A DNA stretch of 64,000 nucleotides from Nonomuraea turcica (GCF_030718205.1 NZ_JAUZQF010000006.1:372001-436000), one strand, 5' to 3'. Positions 24,925 to 34,000 are shown, counted from the first letter of the stretch. Notes: generated by a model not told the origin, from the letters alone. Made by a program: numbers and translations.

Positions 24925-25980
24925 TCACCCGCCGGTGACAGGGCGGCTGAGATACGGGAAGTGGTCGAGCAGGATGCCGGTTGCGTCCTTATAGGTCAAC
25001 CCCATGGTGAGTTCTTCGTTCAGCACCAGGTCATACATGGAATCCGGGGCGCATTCCGTGATGCCCTTACCGTTCCGAATCTCTTTGTTCCAGGGGTCCC
25101 AGAGCGCGGAGGTGCCCACCTTGAAGCGCAAGACGTCGGGCAGGAGCGTGTCCGCGACGTACGCGCCGTACGCCTTCGGGGTGGCCTTGCCGTGCGGTGG
25201 ATCGTCGAAGGTCTTTCGTGCCGCGACGACGGCGGCCGTGGCGTCCCGTACCTGACCCCAGAACCCTGAGGCGGGATCGCTGCCAGGGTTCTGGGGCCTG
25301 CCGTTCAGGTGGTCCTTGGGATGACTGGCGTTGAAATCCATGCCGGCGGAGCCGCCGGAGAAGTCCCATATGAAGCCGACAAGGGGGCCTGCGGCGTGCT
25401 GAAGTTGATGCCACACGCCATGCTCCTTGACCGAGGTGTTTCCCCAGTATCCAATGGTTCCCGAGCCGGTGATCGAGCTGGGAACCTCAAGGACGATCGC
25501 GCTGACGTTGGTGTTTTGGAAAGCGTTCTGGGCAGGATAAAGCGCGGTGTAACTGGGATTCGTGCCTGTTGACAACGCGGCCCGCGTCGCCACGGTGAAC
25601 CGCGGGTCGTTGAAGAACGGCTCACCGCGCTCACCGGCGAAGAGCTTGATTCCGTTCGTACAGGTGACAACCTGCCCCAGCCTCGCTTCGGCCGGTGTAA
25701 TGACCTTGCCCGTGGCGTCGCGGTCACGAGCGGCGCGACCGGTGAGCTGTTCAACCTTTACAGCGTCGCCGCCTGGAAAAGTAACGCGCCAGGTGATGTC
25801 TTCAAGGTAATCAAGCGGACTGCTCGTGTCGACCTTGAACTCATAATAAACTTCAGGATCGAATCCCGAGCTCTGCAGCGGCGAGACGTTGATCACGAAC
25901 ACCGTGCCGTTGTTGCCGGCGAAGCAATAGACATCGGTGATATCCCGCTGCGATTCCGGGATGTCAGTGTGGTGAGACAT
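24925..25980 (-). CDS. DUF4331 family protein
   Basis: 351 residues. Family features: MSHHTDIPESQRDITDVYCF at the N-terminus, FVINVSPLQSSGFDPEVYYEFKVD, then PFFNDPRFT, NVSAIVLEVP, and a late VLRFKVG ... LNEELTMGLTYKDATG. DUF4331 proteins are common in actinomycetes and of unknown function; they appear built of beta strands with conserved Asp and Asn residues that may bind metal. No signal peptide is present. It forms a two-gene operon with the Tat-exported protein 12 bp upstream. Confidence 0.87.
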   Translation of the reverse strand: MSHHTDIPESQRDITDVYCFAGNNGTVFVINVSPLQSSGFDPEVYYEFKVDTSSPLDYLEDITWRVTFPGGDAVKVEQLTGRAARDRDATGKVITPAEARLGQVVTCTNGIKLFAGERGEPFFNDPRFTVATRAALSTGTNPSYTALYPAQNAFQNTNVSAIVLEVPSSITGSGTIGYWGNTSVKEHGVWHQLQHAAGPLVGFIWDFSGGSAGMDFNASHPKDHLNGRPQNPGSDPASGFWGQVRDATAAVVAARKTFDDPPHGKATPKAYGAYVADTLLPDVLRFKVGTSALWDPWNKEIRNGKGITECAPDSMYDLVLNEELTMGLTYKDATGILLDHFPYLSRPVTGG

Positions 25981-25992
25981 TATGCGGCTCCT

Positions 25993-26556
25993 CTAGCGGA
26001 TGGGGGTATGCGGGAAGACGGGGTTGCGGGAGAACGGTTCGAGAGCAAGAGTGAAGAACTTGCTCATATAACCGACATCCTTGGTGGCGCCAAACTCGCC
26101 GACGAACAGCAGGTAGGGGAGCTCGCGGTGATCCCACGTGACGCGAGTGGCCTTCCCTTCCCGACCGATGAGCTCGTACCAGCCGTTGTCAAAGCCGCTA
26201 AGGACTGCGACACGCGACGGTGCTCCATGTTCTGGAATGATCGACGCGTCGACCATCATGCCATCCAGGGCTGGCATCTGAGGCCAGGCATACGCCGTTC
26301 GCGTGAGGCGTGGACTGGTGAAGTAATCCTCGACGGGAGCGGCTTTGACCCCCGCTGGCAGCAGCAGTCGGGCGCCGGGGCTGAGAAATGGGCCATGCCA
26401 CCGCCGCGCGCCGCCGCGCACAATCGTTTCGGCAGCTGTGCCTGCGCCTGACGATCGGGCGCGAGTGGCGGCTGAAGCGGTGCCGGCGGGAGCGCCCAGA
26501 GCCACGATGAAGGGGGAAGCGGCGAGTCCGGCGAGAATGCCGCGCCGGTTCAACAT
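25993..26556 (-). CDS. Tat-exported hypothetical protein linked to DUF4331
   Basis: 187 residues. The N-terminus has a twin-arginine signal (LNRRGILAGLAASPFIVALG) with an AxA-type cleavage region. The mature part (ARRWHGPFLSPGARLLLPAG ... EDYFTSPRLTRTAYAWPQMP ... WYELIGREGKATRVTWDHRE) is Trp- and Tyr-rich and not recognised as a known enzyme. It precedes the DUF4331 gene by 12 bp, so the pair is probably one transcription unit and one function. Confidence 0.75.
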   Translation of the reverse strand: MLNRRGILAGLAASPFIVALGAPAGTASAATRARSSGAGTAAETIVRGGARRWHGPFLSPGARLLLPAGVKAAPVEDYFTSPRLTRTAYAWPQMPALDGMMVDASIIPEHGAPSRVAVLSGFDNGWYELIGREGKATRVTWDHRELPYLLFVGEFGATKDVGYMSKFFTLALEPFSRNPVFPHTPIR

Positions 26557-27051
26557 GCGCCCTCCGACGCTGTCCGTGACTCCGTTATAAACGTCGAATC
26601 TGGATTCATATATTTACGTCCGACCATATTTCGTCACACCTTTACTGGTAAATTCGGATCAGTAACGCTGGATTGTGAACAGGGACTCCCCGAGCCTTCT
26701 GCAGTACGGCGATGGTGGTGCCGGGGATGGGAATGACTCAGCAATGGGCCGTGCACTGGACTTTATGAGGCGTGGGCAACACATCCATCGTGGGCCTCAA
26801 ATGCACGCGACCATGCTGCCCACGAGGTTCCACGGAGTCCTCCACAAGGGCGGTTCGTGGCGCTCGGCGGAATGATGATCAATTGATGACCAGGGAACGG
26901 GTCAGGCCGGAGGGGTTGGGCAGGGCATGTTCTACACTCCGTGCTCTTCAGTCGCTTTCAGTAGCCTCTCCGTCGGAGAATGATCTCTAGTTGGTCATGG
27001 CGAATTTGTAACGGATGTATGTCGATTCCACATCGGTGAGTGCGGGCAGAG
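26557..27051. other. Promoter region and unassigned DNA
   Basis: The first 100 bp are A/T-rich (a CATATATTTACG stretch near 26608) and carry the promoter of the Tat/DUF4331 operon. The rest has only short open frames without recognisable domains. Confidence 0.4.
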
Positions 27052-27174
27052 CTCCGCACCGATGACGTGCGGCTCTATCGAGTCCGGGATGCTATGGAGC
27101 TCCTGGGACAGAGCCGTTCGGAGCGCGCACTCTCGCACAAGCCGAAGCCGTCCATCGGGCGGACGTCCGGATAG
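27052..27174 (+). pseudogene. Excisionase/AlpA-like helix-turn-helix fragment
   Basis: The frame reads LRTDDVRLYRVRDAMELLGQ then SRS before diverging. 'vRLYrVrDAmeLLgqSRs' is the start of small MerR/AlpA-type excisionase proteins of integrative elements. The rest of the domain (VIYELIRSGRLK type) is missing and the frame stops at 27172. Confidence 0.55.
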
Positions 27175-27297
27175 GCGCGTTGCTCACCGGAGCTCGTACG
27201 GAAGATGTATGGGCGTTGACGTAGTCCTACGTCGTGGCCTTCGACGAGGGACCCGCCGCGCGGTGGGTCGTCCCGTTCTCATGAGAGGAGTAGACCG

Positions 27298-27537
27298 ATG
27301 ACCGAGAACCTCACCACCACAGCGGCCGGCGGGGCGACGCGGACGCTGCTGATATGCGGCATCGTCGCCGGCCCGCTCCACATCGTCGTGGTCCTGCTGC
27401 AGCTGCTCACCAGGGACGGGTTCGAGCATGAGCACGCACGGGATGGTGCGCCGACAGCACGACAAGTAGGAAGGTTCGCGCTCACGCTCGTGCCGCTACT
27501 CCCTCAGAACGCGGCACCCGATACGAACCGGCCGTGA
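27298..27537 (+). pseudogene. DUF998 membrane protein, truncated
   Basis: 79 codons. After MTENLTTTAAGGATRTLLIC comes GIVAGPLHIVVVLLQLLTRD, the first helix of DUF998 proteins. The match is lost after GFEHEHA. Intact members have about 200 residues and six helices, so this is a stub. A good ribosome site (GAGAGGAG) is still present. Confidence 0.65.
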
Positions 27538-27636
27538 GGGGCATCACGTCGCCTACGGCTGGTGAGCACGCCGGGCCTGCCCGTGTCGATCGAAGCGACC
27601 TGGCCGCTCGCCTTGGTGCAGACGTGTGACCAAGCG

Positions 27637-27921
27637 TCAAGACGCTTGTTCGCTTGCTGCACTCCGCGTCGTGGCAATGCCATCGATCACGGGACCAGGG
27701 ATGGTGAGCGACTCGCGAAGGACGATCGGCCCGCTCGTCGGCGTCCAGCGTTCCGTTCCCGCGGCCCGCCGCCTGCGCGCCAATTTCACCCAGTTGCCCA
27801 GGATGCCCTCCTTGATCCCCAAGTCCCGGGCCACCAGCGCGATCGGCTTGCCGGTCTCCTCGACGATCCGAACCACGCCATCCCGGAAGTCCTGATCGAA
27901 CCTTCGCCGCTTCTCTGTCAT
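27637..27921 (-). pseudogene. IS3-family transposase OrfA, frameshifted remnant
   Basis: The N-terminus is well kept: KRRRFDQDFRDGVVRIVEET, then PIALVARDLGIKEGILGNWV, the HTH of IS3 OrfA. After ARRRRAAG the natural continuation (GNGTLDADERAD) is in another frame, then similarity ends. OrfB is absent. The region around it (27538-28186) holds no other recognisable gene. Confidence 0.75.
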
Positions 27922-28186
27922 CGCCCGTCCCCCTCATAGGCGATGCCTCCACAGTAGGAGGGGAGATTCACACCGTCGCCTCCCCATGAACAGGGCCTTT
28001 GACGATGGGCTTCGACCAACCGTTTCCAGACGAACCCGCCAACTGACTGTTGTCCGGCTGCCATTGATCACGTTTTAATGACGATGAGTTTAGGCGGCCG
28101 CCGGCCCAGGGATGGGGAAGCGTGCGATCGATATTCGGGAAAGCGCGCCTGCACGGTCGTGGGATAAGTGACGGCTTGGAGTCCAG

Positions 28187-29731
28187 ATGTATGACGAACC
28201 GGCACCGGCTCCCTCCTTCGCCGAGCGCGCCTGGAGCCTCTTACGCCAGGTGGGGACGCTTTTTCGCCGACGCTTGGTGGTGATCGTCGTTGTTGTCGCC
28301 GTCCTGATATCCACTGCGGTACTCGTGAATTACACGCAGGGATCGTGGCCATGGGGCGGCTGTGAAACAAACAGCGCGGACGTCGTCGCCATCGAAGGCG
28401 AATGCGTCGGGCTGATGGACCCAGCCGACGGGACGATGGTCCTGGGCGAGCAGTATCGCCAGATCCTGGAGGCCATCGCGGCGGAAAACCGCACGGTCGC
28501 CAAGGACAAGGACTACAGCACGATCGCGCTTATGGCCCCGATGGGGGCGGGCCCGCGCGGACTGGTCGGCGAGCGCGCCCTCCACCAGCTCGAGGGGGCG
28601 TTCATCGGTCAGTACCGCGCCAACCGTTCGGAGACGTTCCCCAAGATCCGGCTCCTGCTGGCCAACACCGGTCACGACGGCTCGAAGTGGCGGGCGACGG
28701 TGCAGGCGGTGCGGAAGAATGCCGCGACGGGAGCGACGGCGAGCCCCGGACAGGTCGTCGCGGTCACCGGAATGGGCCCGAGCCAGCAGGAAAGCATCGA
28801 CGCCGCACGTGCCTTGGCCAAGGATCCCGGAATCCCGATGGTCGCCGATTTCATCACTGCGGCCGGGTTCAACACCACCGGTGAGATCGACGACGGCGGA
28901 CCTATTCCTGGTCTCACCCGCACCGCGGTCAGCACCTCGGCCCAGGTGCAGGCCATCGCCGAAGAGTTCAAGAAGATGAAGGTCGGGGGGAACGCGGCCC
29001 TGATGTGGGCTGACGTGACCCCACAGGGAACCAAGGACCTTTACGCCCGCTCACTGAAGGATGCTTTCCTCGATCCGAAGCTTGGGCTCAAGCCGTACGT
29101 CGACAGGTCCGGACTCAGTTTTCCTTTCGACCCGCGTGGCGGTCCCTCGCTCCTGCGGACCATCAGCGACACGATCTGCGGGGCGAAGACCGATATGATC
29201 TTCTACGCTGGCCGCCAGGCGTTCATGCCCACCTTTCTCAAGCTGTTGCGGAGCCGGCCCTGCCGATCCACGCCCATCACCGTGGTCACCGGGGACGACG
29301 CCCAGGACCAAAATCCGAACGACCCGTCGCTGCACGACCCCGAAGCGCCCATCAAGGTGATGTTCGTGCCGCTCGCCGATCCCAAGCGGCTCGACCACCA
29401 GGACAATCCGCACCGCCAGCTCTACCGCGACTTCCGTGACGAGTTCGTGGCGCCCCACCATGGTGTGACTTTCCCCGCGGCGCATCTCGGCAGCGGGTTG
29501 GCGATCTTGGCGTATGACGCAGTGACCGCCGCGGTCACCGCGATTCAGAAGGCCGCCATCGGCGTGGACCCGTCCCAGCTCAGCCTGCCCTCCGCCGTGG
29601 CGGTGCGCGGGCAGCTCTACCTGTTCACCGGCACCAACGTCATCCGCGGCGCCAGCGGAGCCTTCACCCTCGACTCCAGGACCGGGGAACGAGTGAACGT
29701 CACCATGCCCACGCCCGTGACTATCCCATGA
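28187..29731 (+). CDS. Membrane-anchored periplasmic-binding-protein-like receptor
   Basis: 514 residues. Layout: a cytoplasmic N-terminus of about 30 residues (FAERAWSLLRQVGTLFRRR), one membrane helix (LVVIVVVVAVLISTAVLV), then a large extracellular part. The latter resembles type I periplasmic binding proteins of branched-chain amino acid transporters: YSTIALMAPM, an internal FPKIRLLLANTG, GQVVAVTGMGPSQQESIDAA, GIPMVADFITAAGFN, KTDMIFYAGRQAFMPTF, STPITVVTGDDAQDQ. There is no transporter permease or ATPase nearby, so a receptor role is inferred. It is convergent with the Ser/Thr kinase gene, overlapping it by 11 nt. The four-gene phosphorylation operon next to it suggests a shared signalling pathway. 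Confidence 0.75.
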   Translation: MYDEPAPAPSFAERAWSLLRQVGTLFRRRLVVIVVVVAVLISTAVLVNYTQGSWPWGGCETNSADVVAIEGECVGLMDPADGTMVLGEQYRQILEAIAAENRTVAKDKDYSTIALMAPMGAGPRGLVGERALHQLEGAFIGQYRANRSETFPKIRLLLANTGHDGSKWRATVQAVRKNAATGATASPGQVVAVTGMGPSQQESIDAARALAKDPGIPMVADFITAAGFNTTGEIDDGGPIPGLTRTAVSTSAQVQAIAEEFKKMKVGGNAALMWADVTPQGTKDLYARSLKDAFLDPKLGLKPYVDRSGLSFPFDPRGGPSLLRTISDTICGAKTDMIFYAGRQAFMPTFLKLLRSRPCRSTPITVVTGDDAQDQNPNDPSLHDPEAPIKVMFVPLADPKRLDHQDNPHRQLYRDFRDEFVAPHHGVTFPAAHLGSGLAILAYDAVTAAVTAIQKAAIGVDPSQLSLPSAVAVRGQLYLFTGTNVIRGASGAFTLDSRTGERVNVTMPTPVTIP

Positions 29732-30911
29732 CCACGACGATTACCGTAAGCGCCACTGCCGCGATGAGGAAGAGCAGAGGCCACCAGCGCGCGGCGGACA
29801 TTCGGCTGAGCAGTACGCGCTCCAACTCCCCCGCCTCCGTGAGGCGGAGCACCGCTGTACCGATCGTGAACCGATCACCCGGTCGCAGGGTCGCATAGAG
29901 AACAGGGCGGCCGTCGATGAACGTCCCCAGACCGCTACTGTGGTCATGCAGCCGGTAGCCTGCGCTCACCTTGCGGACGGTGGCGTGCGCCGGGGCGATC
30001 CCCTCCCCGTGGATCACGATGTCGGCTGCGGGCCCGCTGCCCAGCGTGGTGGTCTCCTTCAGCGTTCCGAGGGTGGTCGGCAAGATCCTTACATGTGGCA
30101 CCGTCGCCTGCGCGGTTTGCGACTGATGCCCCACGAGGCGGCCGAGCAGTTCCATAGAGGTGGGCCGCCGCGCCGGATCCTTGGCGAGGCAGTCGGCGAT
30201 CAGTGAACGCAGCGGCTCGGATATCACTCCCACGTCGGGGGTCTCGGTCAGGACGCGGTTGATGATGACGGCCACGTTGCTCCCCGCGAACGGCGCCTTG
30301 CCGGTGGCGGCGAAATAGACCGTGCCTGCCCACGCGTGCACGTCGGCGGGGGGACCCACTTCGGCGTCGGCCCCTCCCACCTGCTCCGGTGCGAGATAGC
30401 CGGGGGTTCCTATGGTCGTGGTGATCGCGGCGGTCGCCTCCAGGGCCCGCGCGATTCCGAAGTCCACGACACGTGGTCCGTCCGGCCCGATGATGACATT
30501 GGCGGGCTTGAGATCCCGGTGGATGACTCCCGCGCCATGGATCGCCGCCAAGGCCGTGGCCGTATAGGTCGCCAGCCGCTCGAGCGCAGCTCCCGACAGC
30601 GGCCCGTGCGTGTCGACGAGCTCCTGCAGGGACGGGCCTTCCACGTATTCGCTCACGATGTACGGCTGGTCACCGTCGACGGCGGCGTCGATGATCATCG
30701 CCGTGTACGCCCTGGGCACCCGCGACGCGATGGCCACCTCATCCGCGAACCGCCTGCGCGCCCTTGGGTCGGCTGCCCCCTGCGCGTGGATCACCTTGAT
30801 CGCGACCCGGCCCGCCTCGCCCTGGGCAAGGTAGACCGTGCCCTGACCGCCGACACCCAGGCGGCCGAGCACCTCGTAGGGCCCGATGCGCCGTGGCTCG
30901 CCGGTGTTCAT
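29721..30911 (-). CDS. Ser/Thr protein kinase with FHA domain and C-terminal membrane helix
   Basis: 396 residues. Kinase domain (about 10-265): Gly loop GRLGVGGQGTVYLA, Lys in VAIKVI, catalytic loop VIHRDLKPANVII, DFG in VVDFGIARALE, and GTPGYLAPEQVGG. An FHA domain follows (about 280-365): LKETTTLGSGPAADIVIHGE, the HATVRKV and GLGTFIDGRPV motifs. One membrane helix (WWPLLFLIAAVALTVIVVVM) ends the protein, so the kinase sits in the cytoplasm attached by its C-terminus. Last gene of the operon VWA, PP2C, kinase-like, kinase; its start directly abuts the stop of the gene before it. Confidence 0.95.
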   Translation of the reverse strand: MNTGEPRRIGPYEVLGRLGVGGQGTVYLAQGEAGRVAIKVIHAQGAADPRARRRFADEVAIASRVPRAYTAMIIDAAVDGDQPYIVSEYVEGPSLQELVDTHGPLSGAALERLATYTATALAAIHGAGVIHRDLKPANVIIGPDGPRVVDFGIARALEATAAITTTIGTPGYLAPEQVGGADAEVGPPADVHAWAGTVYFAATGKAPFAGSNVAVIINRVLTETPDVGVISEPLRSLIADCLAKDPARRPTSMELLGRLVGHQSQTAQATVPHVRILPTTLGTLKETTTLGSGPAADIVIHGEGIAPAHATVRKVSAGYRLHDHSSGLGTFIDGRPVLYATLRPGDRFTIGTAVLRLTEAGELERVLLSRMSAARWWPLLFLIAAVALTVIVVVMG

Positions 30912-31949
30912 TCAGACTCCCAACGTGACCGCGACGACGACGGCGATCGCCGCCAGGACGACGATCAGCACGACGATTCCCCCGTGCCCGCCGCGCGAGC
31001 CGTCCCCGACCGCGGACTTCCCCCGCTGCCACGCCTCGCGCAGGTTGGAGTCGGTCTCGACGTAGATGCGTTCCGGAGTGACGAGCCACCGCCACGACTC
31101 GCCCGCCGCCCGCCATCGCGCGATGTCCACCGATTCGGGTGCACCGTCCAGACACTGCCTTATCAGGCGGCGATGCCGCAATGGCAGGACCCTGGCGAGC
31201 GCGGCCTCGTCGAGCGACCACGCCTCGGCGCTCTCCTGAAGGCACCGCACGACGGCCCAGGCGAACTTGTAATAGTCCGACTCCGGGGTGAATCCGCCTT
31301 CACGGGGCAGCTTCCACTGCTCGGGATCGACCTCCGGCAAGGCACCGCGGCCTCCGACCGGTATGCAGGAGTCGCAGTCCAGCAGGTATACCGCGGGTGC
31401 CGGGTCGATGGTGAAGACGGCGTTGCGCAGTTGCAGATCGCCTACCACATATCCCTGCTCGTGCAGCCACTGCGTCGTCGCGAGCAACTGGCCGAGGACG
31501 GCCAGCTTATAGGGCGGCTCGTAGTAGCGCGTGCCGTAGTGGTCGCGAAGGGCACTCACCCGCTCGGGCGACCGAGTGAGCTCATCCAGATGTCGTGGCA
31601 CCCGGCGGGTGCGGAGCTCGACGAACATCTGCTCGGGAGCGGGCCTGATCAAGATGCCGGTGACCCGCTCGTCCCGGACCGCCGCGACCGGCCACGCACA
31701 GCGCCGATCGAGTGTCGCGCGGTCCTGCCGGGGAAGTTCACGCCGCCAGCGCACCATGGCGAGCAGAGCGTCCTCGTCCAGCCCCGTCAGCGTCTCCTCG
31801 TCGTACCGTTTGAACAGAAACCGGCCAGGGACGCCGCTGACCTCGCACGGCGCAAGGCTGCGAGCCTGACCACCCGGGCGCAGGGAGTAGACATCGGCAT
31901 CCGTGGACGGCGTCAGATCCGCTTCCTCGACCACATCTGGGGGATTCAT
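30912..31949 (-). CDS. Atypical protein-kinase-like membrane protein
   Basis: 345 residues. A kinase-like fold is suggested by GRFLFKRYDEETLTGL (Lys of the N-lobe), the catalytic-loop variant YVVGDLQLRNAVFTIDP, where His is missing before Gly-Asp, and LLDCDSCIPVGGRG in place of DFG. An acidic YYKFAWAVVRCLQE helix follows, then a cytoplasmic tail and one C-terminal membrane helix (GIVVLIVVLAAIAVVVAVTL). The Asp and Asn of the loop and the Asp pair are kept, so catalysis cannot be excluded. It lies between the PP2C and Ser/Thr kinase genes with no gap to the latter. Kinase-like proteins with a 'DCDS' motif accompany VWA/PP2C genes in bacteria. Confidence 0.78.
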   Translation of the reverse strand: MNPPDVVEEADLTPSTDADVYSLRPGGQARSLAPCEVSGVPGRFLFKRYDEETLTGLDEDALLAMVRWRRELPRQDRATLDRRCAWPVAAVRDERVTGILIRPAPEQMFVELRTRRVPRHLDELTRSPERVSALRDHYGTRYYEPPYKLAVLGQLLATTQWLHEQGYVVGDLQLRNAVFTIDPAPAVYLLDCDSCIPVGGRGALPEVDPEQWKLPREGGFTPESDYYKFAWAVVRCLQESAEAWSLDEAALARVLPLRHRRLIRQCLDGAPESVDIARWRAAGESWRWLVTPERIYVETDSNLREAWQRGKSAVGDGSRGGHGGIVVLIVVLAAIAVVVAVTLGV

Positions 31950-31970
31950 ACGTCTGCCGCCGCACTCCTG

Positions 31971-33047
31971 TCACAGGACGGCCGTGTCGTGACGGCCTGC
32001 CCACAACGCCAGAACGGTTCGGTCGTCATCGTAAGTCGACAGATGGAAATCCACATCGCGCAGGAAGCTGCGCAGCGCGGGCGGAGAACTCCACGATGTG
32101 ACGAGCTGCTGGGCGAGTACGCTGCCGCCGCCACCCATGGCCGTCCCGAACCCGTCGCTGCACAGGACGAGCACATCGCCCGGCCCCCAATCGATCTGCC
32201 GTTCCCGCAGCTCACCAAGGTCGTCCGGCAGGGCGGACGTGACGTTGCCCGGTCGCTGCCCTTCAGGTGGGAAGATCTCGGTCCACGTCCCGTCATGGAG
32301 CCACAGCGCCGGCGAGTCCCCGATAGCCGCGCAGGCGGCGATCCCGCGTCTGCCGTCCGCGGGGATCACCCCGATCGTCAGCGTCGTGGCGGGCGGATCC
32401 GATGCTCCGGCGCTGTGTTTGCCAATGGGTTGGCCGCCGAGCCGGGCGGTGGCGCGCATGACCTCGCTGGCGACGGTGGCGAAGGCCGCGTGCCAGCCGC
32501 GGTCGGGGGTCAGGGAGAGGTTCGTGGCGGCGCGCACAGCCACCGCGGCGGCGTGTTCGGCGTGCTGCGTGCTCCCGAGCCCGTCAGCCACGGCCGCGAT
32601 GACCCATCGTCTGTCCGCGCTCAGCCGTACGGCGTAGGCATCCTGCAGGGGTTCGCCGCGATATCGATGGCGCCGGCCGCGGATGCTCACGGCGCGGACC
32701 GTGGTATGCGCGAGCATGCCGCCGTCGAGTGCGACGCCTGGGGCACGCGAGTCCGCGCCGCCCGCCAGCAGGACGGGCAGCGGCTGGGGGAGCGGACCAA
32801 GTGGTGTTCTGCCGTCGGCCGCAGTGCGGGTCCTGCGGCCGAGCAGTAACTGCCCGAGAAGTACGGCGCCGCCACCAGCGATGCCGGACAGGATCCACAG
32901 CGGCCAGCCCGACGCCGTCCCGCCGCCCTGCCGCGGACTGGGCGTCACGGTCACCGTTACCGTCGGCTCCGGCGACGGACCAGGCTCCGCTCCCACCGGG
33001 CTGGCTCCTATGACCAGGAGTAATCCCGCCAGTGTCGCCCTGATCAT
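31971..33047 (-). CDS. Membrane-anchored PP2C-type protein phosphatase
   Basis: 358 residues. A signal sequence (ATLAGLLLVIGASPVGAEP) is followed by a short extracellular linker rich in Pro and Thr, one membrane helix (WILSGIAGGGAVLLGQLLLG), then a cytoplasmic PP2C domain: RGEPLQDAYAVR, VIAAVADGLGSTQHAEHAA, AACAAIGDSPALWL, VLVLCSDGFGTAM and YDDDRTVLAL. These hold the metal-binding Asp residues. Its start overlaps the VWA gene by 4 nt. In the cell it would reverse the action of the kinases encoded after it. Confidence 0.92.
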   Translation of the reverse strand: MIRATLAGLLLVIGASPVGAEPGPSPEPTVTVTVTPSPRQGGGTASGWPLWILSGIAGGGAVLLGQLLLGRRTRTAADGRTPLGPLPQPLPVLLAGGADSRAPGVALDGGMLAHTTVRAVSIRGRRHRYRGEPLQDAYAVRLSADRRWVIAAVADGLGSTQHAEHAAAVAVRAATNLSLTPDRGWHAAFATVASEVMRATARLGGQPIGKHSAGASDPPATTLTIGVIPADGRRGIAACAAIGDSPALWLHDGTWTEIFPPEGQRPGNVTSALPDDLGELRERQIDWGPGDVLVLCSDGFGTAMGGGGSVLAQQLVTSWSSPPALRSFLRDVDFHLSTYDDDRTVLALWAGRHDTAVL

Positions 33048-33745
33048 CTCAGCTGCCGCATCCCGCCAGGTCCGCGCAGAACGGCCGTGTTCCTGTTGAC
33101 CGAGGCGCTGATGCTGTCCGAGACGGCCTGCGCGATGCCGTGCAGCACGGTGGCCGCCCCTGTCCCGATCTCGCCCACGAAGGCCAGCACTTCGCCCCTG
33201 AGGGTGGTGGCGACCCGCCGCAGGGTGTCCTCCTGCACCGTCCCGAATCCGAGCGCCACGATGTACGGCGCCGGGTTAAGGCTCGCCAGCCGGTCGCGCG
33301 CGGGGCCCCAGATCTCGACGTCCTGATGGTTCTGGCCGACGTACGGCTCGCCGTCCGTGATGAAGAAGACAACCGGCGCCCGCACGTCGAATTGCTTGGA
33401 CAGCTTCCGGTAATCCTTCTCAATGATCTTCACGAGCTCGCTGAAGACCGTCAGATAATCCGTCTGCCTGCCAGGTTTCAGGGCCGGAACCCTGATCGCG
33501 TCACACGGCCTGGTCAGCGGAAGCACCAGCTCGACCTTGTCGGAGAAGGACACCACGGCGACATGCGCGGCCTCACTGACGCCGGGATCGCCCGCCTCCA
33601 GCTCGAAAAGCAGCTCACCCACACAGTTGGAGAGAATCTCGAAGGGGGTGGGCCGCCCATCCTCGCGGGCGGTGTGCATCGAATGCGATACATCGCACAC
33701 GATGTAAAAGGGGAAGGCGCGAGGGCGCCCGTTAGCCGATCTCAT
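33044..33745 (-). CDS. TerY-like von Willebrand factor A domain protein
   Basis: 233 residues, no signal peptide. A VWA domain with a complete metal-ion-dependent adhesion site: FYIVCDVSHSMHT (DxSxS), the Thr in the GRQTDYLTVF region, and VVFFITDGEPYVGQ. VWA proteins of the TerY type act as cytosolic scaffolds in TerY-P triads together with a PP2C phosphatase and a kinase. It is the first gene of the operon and overlaps the phosphatase gene by ATGA. Confidence 0.93.
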   Translation of the reverse strand: MRSANGRPRAFPFYIVCDVSHSMHTAREDGRPTPFEILSNCVGELLFELEAGDPGVSEAAHVAVVSFSDKVELVLPLTRPCDAIRVPALKPGRQTDYLTVFSELVKIIEKDYRKLSKQFDVRAPVVFFITDGEPYVGQNHQDVEIWGPARDRLASLNPAPYIVALGFGTVQEDTLRRVATTLRGEVLAFVGEIGTGAATVLHGIAQAVSDSISASVNRNTAVLRGPGGMRQLR

Positions 33746-33857
33746 CGGCTTTTCATCCTGATAGGGATTACCGGTCTTTGCAAGGTTGCGAACAGAAGGA
33801 TGGCTTCAGCGGGTTCGCGGCTAACAGCCGGTATTGTCCATCGCTCGTCCTCGAACC

Positions 33858-34000
33858 GGCACCTACGGCATCGTCATCGACAACATCACCGGCAGCGCCA
33901 CCTTCTCCAACACCAAGGTCTCGGGCACCCGTCCGGCGGCCTCTCCAACCCGACCACCACGTTCACCATCGTCAGAAGCCCCGGCAACTCCGGCTTCTAG
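33858..34000 (+). pseudogene. C-terminal end of an exported carbohydrate-active enzyme, frameshifted
   Basis: The frame first reads GTYGIVIDNITGSATFSNTK, then after about 33930 the match moves to SGGLSNPTTTFTIVRSPGNS and ends in GF-stop. The pattern is that of the last strands of secreted beta-helix or beta-sandwich glycan-active proteins from actinomycetes. The catalytic part is not present. Confidence 0.5.

Noticed and set aside
30336..32849. 837-codon plus-strand frame across the kinase operon
   Set aside because: Lies opposite two well-supported genes (kinase, kinase-like) and part of the PP2C gene and has no domain signature; a high-GC shadow frame.
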